The translations under genes were made by a program, and so were the position numbers. A stretch of DNA of 12,277 nt from Phoronis pallida (Eukaryota > Phoronida > Phoronidae): positions 1-12,277 of the forward strand of contig JAOXYC010189689.1 of NCBI GenBank assembly GCA_028565715.1. Reading direction: 5' to 3'. Shown here piece after piece: positions 1-9,300 of the stretch. Within the stretch, counting starts at the first letter, position 1. Every line of letters begins with the position of its first letter. Under the pieces are notes generated by a model. It had not been told where the DNA came from and did no database searches. It saw only the letters and a list, made by a program, of their open reading frames with translations.

Positions 1-245
1 ACCCGTGCATTATGGAGTATTTAAGCCCAGCAAAATAGCGTTATTCTACCGACAATGCCCCATAAGTAGATACTAATGTTCATTGAAGTTTCTAGACCTA
101 ACTACCAGATTATCTTAATTAATTTATTAATCAATATTCTCAAAACATGCCTAAGTATTGCAGATGTGATACAACAGTTCTCTGTTTTGTTTCTGTGTTT
201 CATCAAATAATAATAAACTATAGGTATTTGTTTTATTCGTTTTAG
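1..245. other. Intron end upstream of the first exon
   Basis: AT-rich sequence with no coding similarity that I can see. It ends in a T-rich tract and TTTTAG, the acceptor of the first exon. It is presumably the 3' part of an intron that separates the earlier discoidin exons, which lie left of the window. Confidence 0.6.
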
Positions 246-378
246 TTTGATGGCAACCGTGACCGGTATTCTCCAGTGTCGCAAGTGTTCAGTACATTGG
301 CAAGATATATACGTATATATCCTCTCTCCTATTCGGGTAGTACCAGTATGAGACTTGAAGTATACACGGAGTCACAAG
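246..378 (+). CDS. Exon 1: last exon of discoidin (F5/8 type C) domain A
   Basis: Begins in phase 0 after TTTTAG and ends in phase 1 before GTAAGTG. It encodes FDGNRDR at the start, then ARYIRIYP and MRLEVY, the classic C-terminal strands of F5/8 type C domains (GN-D, then aRyiRi-P, then lR-E). It lines up with exon 4 (2124-2262), exon 12 (6929-7058) and exon 15 (8944-9085). It has no cysteine, unlike the matching exons of domains B and B'. The first two exons of this domain should lie just left of the window. Confidence 0.85.
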
Positions 379-3300
379 GTAAGTGAGATTTGCCAAGTGT
401 TCATGAAGCACACGTACTGAACAAAAAATGATCAAATTGTGTAAAAGAAACAGATGAAAACGTTGTATTTCAATAATTGATAATTCCACATCCCTAAGTA
501 GTGATGTATGAGCTTCAATAAAATAAAACCTAATAAAGCGTCTTGGTAGATTTAATGTAGTAAATGCATAGGACATTGTATAACATTTAAAGTGAACTTA
601 TATTGTAACAACTGATTCACAATATGGCTCTCCAGGCGTGCAAAGCCTGTAAATCCCAAAAGTGCGTGGTGGTAGTATTGAGAAAAGCCAATAGGTGGTG
701 CCATAATCTGCTACACCATAGTACATGAACATCAACTGTCTAATTGATGCATGTAATTCTAATTACTTTTTAATCAATTACTGTTGTTCTATGACTTTTA
801 GTGCCTTTTTCCTGTAGTGCTTTTAAAAAAGCACTACAGGCACTAGCTACCACCTTCTGTGAAGAATAATGTCTTAGCACCATTGAGTTAAATATGACAG
901 TATATATGGAAACCAAATCGTGTTTTAGGGGTACCAACTTTGCAACCAGTCAGTACCAGCCAGTTGCCTGACGAGGCATTCACAGCCACAACAGCTTGGC
1001 AAGGGCACACTCCTGCACACAATGTAAGAATCAACACTGCTAACTACGCATGGTGCCCTTCTACCAAGACTGACCCTGACGATTATGTACAAGTGGATTT
1101 AGGACGACCAATGAAAGTAGCCAAGACAGTAACGCAGGTAGGCATATAGGCTTCATGACTTTGCGGGATATTTAAATCTTAATTAGGCTTCATTAGACCT
1201 GTATAGCCGCTCATCGTTTTGTTCGCAATTAATATAGCATGTCTGCAATACATTGCGATTACAACATTACCTCATGTTCCCCTCTGTTGGATCTCATGGA
1301 GTAAATCTTGATTTTTTTACGGTATGTCATTCATTATTACTGAGTTAATATTTGATTTTAGAAAAGACAGCTTAAAATAATCCCAGTTTTTTTCTTCATT
1401 TTCCTGATACCAATATGATTCTGTAACTGTTTTTGCTGTTTTTAAAATGATTCAAATTTTAAAAATGTCATTGCTGTTGCTTCATCACTTATATTCACCA
1501 ACATGTGATTTTCAGGGTTATGCATCCAACAACTACTGGACCACTTCGTTAAAGATATACTACTCACTCGATGGCTCCAGTTACTCATGTGTTTCAGACA
1601 TTGGTAATACAAATGCATGCATCACAGTAAGTGCCAAGATATGTTTGCTAATTTTCAAAAACAGCGATGAGATAAATTTGATCTTGTCAAAATTTGGTTA
1701 TACTTGTGAGAGACTCAATTTTGTTTATTAAACACATGTGTTTTACTGGTGTGCGATAAACTTGTTCTAAAAAAGTCATAATATTGCCATCCACCTAGAC
1801 TGAACACCAGCTCCTTCGACTCATGTTGAGGGCTTGAACTAACTGCGACTAACGCTCCCAACAGCATTGGGAAGCCAACCATGTTAAATGGAGTGACATG
1901 ATCAACACACACTTGGGATACCCGATTGTTGTTTAGGGAGAACATGCATGCAGACCCTCGTTTGAGAGGAGCTGTGGGAAAGACTACCATCCACCAAAAA
2001 CATGTTTTCTGTTTTTTCAAAAGCTTGTTATCAAAAGTTTTTTTAATTCCACTTACATGTGGGTTCCTAAATGCTCCATAATATGTTGTGTATCTCACGG
2101 TGATTTGATTGCTTGTATTTTAGTTTACGGGTAACACAGACCGCAGCACTGAGGTGGGACAAGTATTTCCTATGTTGGTTGAAGCACGTTATATACGAGT
2201 ATACCCTGTTGAATACCTCAATTGGAAGTGTTTAAGAATGGATGCCATTGCCTATCATCATGGTATGTTATGAGATATGCCAAATGAATATTGAGAAGAC
2301 CGATAACTAAGTTTATTTTACCGAATGGTCCTCACACCTTTAAACATGATAGTTTTAACTATCATGTTTAAAATATTGAATTTGAAAAGACAGAAAAAAT
2401 CTGAACTAGACTGGGAATCGAACCCAGGTCTCCCGATTGCCGGTCGGTAGCTCTAACCAACTGAGCTACCCAGCAGGAGTTAATTCTGTCTGAATATTTA
2501 AAGCTAATAGCGCTATAAATGTTTAAAATATGTCATTTAAAATGCCTTTGGAAAGTTGTGTTCTTGTTATTGCTTTTCCTTGCATTGATAAAACAACAAA
2601 GAGTTGTTTTAGGCGATGCTGTGATGGAACCAAAAACTTTGAATTAAATGCCTTTTGTAGCCTGTAAGCATTCAAATGTGACACCAGATTTTTGTACGAT
2701 GTAACTTTATGTTTGATAAATGGGAAAACACCATAAATCACTGATTCCTTTAACTACTCTTTTGGAGCTCTAAAAATAAAATTTTCTCCTCGAAATTTAT
2801 TTTTCTTATACTTTCCAGACCACCCGTCGCTGACATATGGGGGATGGTCACAGTGGGGCCAGTGGTCATCATGCCGGTGTACAGAAACCGTCACTACCAG
2901 GCGTAGAGAGAGAACATGTACCCAACCTAAACCTCTCCCTGGGAAATCTTGTCTTGGAAAGTCATATGATGAAACTGACTGTTTAGGTTAGTTGTTCTTG
3001 TTTAGTTGGTGTATGCACAGTTTTTGTACTCAAAAGCGATTTAATACAAGAAAATGTTAATAATATGTTAATGTATAATTTCTGTTAAAGAGACACATCC
3101 CGCTGGCGACAATATCAAATACTACCCCTATTCAAATGCTCACAACTGCTGAACAAGACTCTGAACTTGCATTTTTATCATGATCGAAAATGGCTCAGCA
3201 AAGGTCCAACTGTTAATGTTGAAAAGTAAATCATCTATAGTTTCCTGGATTAAAAGCTCGTTAAATGAAGACCTACAATTAAGTTTTGTTGTTGTTCGAT

Positions 3301-6300
3301 TGAAGTTTGAAATTGGTAAAAAATGTCTCATTTTCTTTTTGAATATGATAGAACACACCAAGATGAGTATTTCGAGCCATAAATTTTAAAACCTTAAATG
3401 TTCTCACTGGTTCAAAAACCAAAAAATACACTGAAATTTGAAGGTGGGGCCCTTTAAGTTTTCTCTGTCGAGTCATATGGTGTTGTCAATTGTATAACAT
3501 TTTTTTAATTTAATTTTCAGATACCGCATCTTATGAATACTGTCCAGATTTACAATCCTTTAATTACTATGTGAACACATGTAAGTAGATAACGTCACTT
3601 GTACTGTTACATCTTGCAAACAATTAGGTTGCATCTTTCTAATAGAACGTCTGTCTTAATAAAACTGTACGTCACACCTTTTGCGTTAAGAACATGGTAC
3701 CTCTATGTAAATTGCCATCACTGCTCAGCCACACTGAACAATATTTTTTTGGAGATGTTGTTTTGTGCGTAACGGATAGCTGAACTTTTCAAGGATGTTT
3801 AATGTTTCTACTGCTCTTAAAATTCATTAATATTTTCAGCATATTGCAATCTTTCACTGGGAGAACAACTTCAAGTTATATCTTTAAAAGGGCGGTATAT
3901 CCAAGGTCATGACGTCGTGACCCAAGTTAATGTGACAAGCGCCAAAGATTGTGCGCATGCATGTATGAACGATACCAACTGCAGTTCAGCTGACTACAAC
4001 GTCATCACTAAAGACTGTATGCTTAAAAACAAAACATGGGACAGTTCATCATTCCATTTCTACGAGATTGGAAATAAAACTGATATTCAACATCTGGAAA
4101 TGCGGTGCACATCAGGTAAAAAAAAACTGAATTGAAAATAACCCTATCTGTATTATTTGAGAAAGACAATGATGAAACCTTTGAAGCATAAAATTTGACT
4201 TCATCCATTAAACAGTTGCTGTATCATATTGTTGTAGCGTTGTTTGACAATTTTCTTCGAAGATTTTTTTTGTTCATGATAACACCATGTTTACTGCGGT
4301 CACATTGTATTGGCATTCATCTTCTTTGGAAACAACAGTACTTTTCAAGACTGATACTATCATAAAAGCTAGAGATGAAAATCTTGTAATGTGTTCCTTT
4401 AAAATATTTTTAAGAAGCTTCATCAAGTCAATTTTGATTTACATTTTCTTATCGAATAATAAAAACCCTCAGTTGTTCAGGTATAACTTTTAAATTTAAA
4501 TTGTAAAAAATAATCCTTGTTAAACATTTCAGACGTGTGCCCAGATGGCTGGTTCTCATTGAACTCCCAGTGCTACCTATTGGTGGAAGGTGGAACTAAG
4601 AGTATGAACTATGAACAAGCTTTGCGATATTGTGACAGGAAAAATGCCCACGTTGTGTATGTAAATGATGCTAACGAGAAGGCAGAGCTTCAATACTGGA
4701 TTAAGAGGTACATAATAATAATAAGGAGTGCATTCATATAACGCTTTATCTATGGGCATATTCTAAAGCGCTTCACACATTACTATCCCAGGCTGCGGAA
4801 CTGTTCATACATGTGCCATTTCAACTCCCCAGAGACCATGACTTGTATGCTTTTGCATTTGTATGAATTTGAATAAAAAGTACAAGAATGATTCATCAAA
4901 TGCTACAAAAACAATTTTAAAACAAAAGCGGAAAGTGTTGACAGAGGAAAGTAGGATAGAAAGAATATTAATTTAAGACTCACAATAAAAATTTTTATGA
5001 AGCCCGTAAAGGAATAATACACAAATCCTATAAGTCTTGATGTTTTCTAAGCAATTTATTGTTAGAATAGTACAAAGTTTCCACTTAGCAATTTGTGTTG
5101 TAGTGTACTATTTCAATAACTTGCAAATCTTTGTAGATCAAATGTTTCAACCAATGCGTTCTGGTTGACCACTGGGAGTGACACAGAGGTGGAGTGGCGA
5201 TACTCAGTTGGGGATGTGTTTGAAACTAACTACACCAGCTCCGAGTGCACTAGACTTAACTGTACTGGATATACTTGTGATTGGGAGCCTGCGCAGTGTT
5301 CAACTAACATCACCGTAATCTGTGAAATGATGACAACAGGTGTGTTAACATTTAGTTTCCAGAAACTGTTATGTAAAAGTGATTGAATGTATATTTACAC
5401 TGCTGATCTGTTGTCACAAGCTTCCACTCATCTTCCTATTCTGTTTGAGTTATGTCCTAATCAATGAATAAGTACCCATTTTATGAAATTTTGTGTCATA
5501 TGAAATATGTGAAATAGAGTGTCTGAGTCACGGACACCAACCCCTTAGAATGTCCTCTTAATGCTGTACATGGAGATAGGAATTAAACCATAAGCTGTCA
5601 TGAGGTGGTTGGGAATTACGTTGTAATTAACTTGGCTGCTACCTTCGAGCTTTCTTTTAATTCAACTATCTAAAGGACCAATTGTGGTTTTGTAACAGCA
5701 CCGTTTTTCACGTTTATCAGCGCAATATCTTATTTTTCACAGTTGATGGTTCTGGTGGAGCTGTAAGTTTAGAGGATCTTCCCAGTAGCTCGTTCACATC
5801 GTCACGCGACTACAGCGGATCCTTCTCCGCATATCACCTACGTTTCAACAGTGGCAGCGGTTGGTTCCCACCTGACACTAACGATCCAATGGATTTTGTA
5901 CAAGTGGATCTAGGAAGTCCTATGATTGTTACAAAGACACAAACTATGGTAAATGAGAATTTTAAAATCTTAAAAGGGATCTCACCCAATGTTTATTATT
6001 ATATTTGCACAAGGACATAGAGGATAATTAAGTAGTGTTATTGAATAATAAATTTCTCAAAACTCGTCAAAATCCTCGCCTTCGACGAGTTTATTGTTCT
6101 TTTTCTCACATGAAACAGTGACGACACGTTGTCGAAGAAAAAACGAGTCAAGTATGAATACAGTGATCCGTCAGAGTGTGTTCTTTTCAATAATACATTT
6201 GAGATTGAACTTATCATGTGAGAAATAATAATAATAATAATTATAATGATAATGTCAAGTGCTTATATTCCGCTCTATTGCTATTTTATGCAAAGCACTT

Positions 6301-9300
6301 TACATTAGGTTTGAATGCAAACTCATAGAACCAAAACCTGCTTTGTTTTGTTTTTTTTAATACAGATTTGATTTCACCGTATTTTTTTACAGGGTCGTCA
6401 TAACACCGATGAGTATACGGAAACCATGGAGATACATTTGTCACTTGATGGGTTAAAGTTTGAATGTATTGCAGATGATGAATATCCAGACTTTTGCAAA
6501 GAGGTAAATCAGCTTTAAGCATTATTAAAGGATGCATCTTAAAATACATTCATCTGAAAACCTTTGATCAGATCTTCTTTTAAAATGAATATATTTTTGG
6601 ATGCACCGTTTAATAACACATGCAATGAGCCCATTTTTCCTGAACAGAAATTTTAAATTAATTGAGGACTGGAATTGGCACACTGACTAGTAGAATTTTG
6701 AATTGTGTAAAGACAGGGTTTAAATTCTTGTGCTTTATTTTTGGAAATTTGGAAAAATATTATTTATTATTTAATTATCAATTTTCAATGCTTCCCTTTA
6801 CTAAAAATGTTCGATTTATTTCAAAATCGTTCAAGTTATGTGCAGTATAATAATTAATAATTATTTTACAAATATCTATAAAGTTCTAATTGAAACTTTT
6901 AAAACCAAAATTATCATTATGTTTACAGTTTGTATGTAATAGTGATAGAGGCGTAGCCACACAGATATTCCGCAAGCGGACACAGTTTCTCCGACTGCGA
7001 CCTGTAACCTTTAGAGCGAGAAGGGCATTGAGGCTCGAGGTCTATGTTATTAAGAATGGTAAGTACATCATCAATTAAATGATGGAGATTATGAATCATC
7101 CAGGAAGTATGATGACATAAGAATTATTAATCTGGTCTGCTTAAGACTCACCAATTTATAGTTCATGACGGTTTCAAAGTCTCATCCCGACGTCTTCATC
7201 AGATGATGGCTACTGACTGACTGGATGATTTGTCATGCCTTGGGTTGGTGTTGAGCAACCTCTAGTGGGAATTGTGTAAAAAATTGAACATTAGACTGAG
7301 ATTACAATTAGAGTGCGAAATAGCTAGGATATTTAGCCAATTAATTATCCTTCACCAACATCAAAGTAATATTTTACTAACAGTATTTTAATAAACCTAG
7401 TCATGATCAAATTTCCCTTGGCAAATTTTCGAAAGCCATAAAATTAACAGGGTCATAAAACCTTTAGAATTAATCCGAGTAGCCTATCCTCAGTGCTTTG
7501 TAAAGTATTAGCCTAAGGGGTCAAGGCACAGAGTTCTTTTATGAATTAGGTTATATCTTGACATTCTATTCTGTGGTAAAGTTTTGCCAATAGCTTCAAT
7601 AGCATGACTCATTTTCATATTAATGATCTTGTTTCCCAATGCTTATCCACAGAACCAAGTCGGTTGATGGTTCAAGATTTTCTAGACAATGCCCTCAGTT
7701 CAAGTACTGACTTTGCCGGCTATACGGTGCCTAAATATGCTAAGTATAATCAGCATTATGGTTGGTGTCCTCGTCAGGATGACACAGACCCCTACTTGCA
7801 AATTGACATTGGGGAAGAAAGGATCATTGAGAAAATAGAAACAAAGGTAAGTTTCTTAATTTTTTTGGTGAAATTTTAACATTGTTACAAAATTTATGTT
7901 AAAGTAACACAACTGGTTTCAGGCTGTTCCAAGGTTTAGACATACTATTTGGGAGTTCTATTGGGTCAGAAATGGCTTCGCGAAGTTATGAACTTTGAGT
8001 TGAGACAAACATCTCGAAAATCCCCCGTATATTTGTGATTTAATGCCAACCACTTCAGATTGTTATTCGTGCTACCGCGCGAATAACAATCGAGCCGTCT
8101 GAATGACAGGCACGAACTAGGAATCGGCAGTTTGGCATTAAATCACTAAATTACGACGGATTCTTTATTAGTTTGGCTCTATTCAAAGGTCATAACATCA
8201 AGAATACAATCCTGACCCACCAAAAAACCCAAAATGAGTTTTTAGACCTTAGAGAGCGAAAATGGGACTTTAAGTAACTAGTAGAACATGTAACATTATT
8301 ACACTATTAGAGATAGGATTTTCCATGTTAAATGTTGAGGAAATGTATTTGATAATATGTCTCTTTTTTATCCACAGATAAGCAACATTATCTAGTTTCG
8401 TTATCTTCTGCACAATTAAGATCATTCTACTTTAATTTTATACCTGCAAATATACTAAAGAAAAAATACCTACCCCAAAATGAAATAATTTCTAATGATT
8501 TTTTATTCCAAGTAGAAAATATACAAGAATTTAGTTCATATGCAATACAAATAAATGCCGCTTTCACTGGCTGAATGTGAAAAATATTGAATGTGTATGT
8601 GACTTATTTTCAGGGCTATACGCATGGTGACCATTGGACAAAAATTCTGGAAATATATACTTCTCTCGATGGTGTTTCATTCAATTGTATAACTGAATTA
8701 GCAAGTTCAAATTGCGAAGTGGTAAGTTTTAAAGGGAATGGTCACAGACTTGTTTGTTTGAAATGTTGTTTATCAATGTCATCATATTTCATTTGATGGG
8801 CTAATGAAAGACTAACAGCGTATTTGGTTTCCTAGCTAACTTTCAACATTAAAACATGTAAAAATGGACTCCTTTCAATGTGCATTTCAAGATATATTTC
8901 TTTTGGCCAGTACTCTGATTAATTTATTCCTAATCTATTCCAGTTCGAAGGTAATACGGATCGCAGCTCTAAAGTTCAGCAGAAGTTTCCATTGATTGAA
9001 AGATTACGCTACCTCAGACTAAAACCACTTTTAGGAACTAATAATTTGAAATGCTTGAAAGTCGAAATATACGTTTACCCACAGGGTGAGTAAATTGCAT
9101 ATACCTTTTAAAAAAACAATGTCATCTGATTGCAAACCAACCATTGCCATAAAGATGGAACAACAGCACATTCCAAACAAGTGCTCTTTTGTCTAGTTGA
9201 GATAGAAAACCGACCCGGATGTTTGCCTAACTTGGAGCAACAACTTATCGAATGTTGTATGCCCGAGAGAAATGCACTAAATTTCTGGCAGTATAAAATT

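Noticed and set aside
1715-2098. 127-codon open frame on the minus strand
   Set aside because: It lies wholly within an intron between two exons of one discoidin domain, matches no family I know, and has no supporting signals.
2404-2483. Functional tRNA gene on the minus strand (A and B boxes, apparent GGC anticodon)
   Set aside because: The acceptor stem relies on wobble pairs and a mismatch, position 33 is C, and the downstream tail is shared with the copy at 9957-10050, so a SINE or tRNA-like pseudogene is a better reading.
3140-3476. Several overlapping open frames on both strands
   Set aside because: They overlap in all directions inside a likely MITE and show no protein motif.
5340-5742. 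Boundary between two separate tandem genes
   Set aside because: Phase 1 is kept across the gap with good GT and AG sites, and no signal peptide, start exon, poly(A) signal or stop is seen.
6226-6257. (AAT)n run as a functional microsatellite
   Set aside because: A short, interrupted trinucleotide run of a kind common in AT-rich introns; kept only as part of a dispersed repeat.
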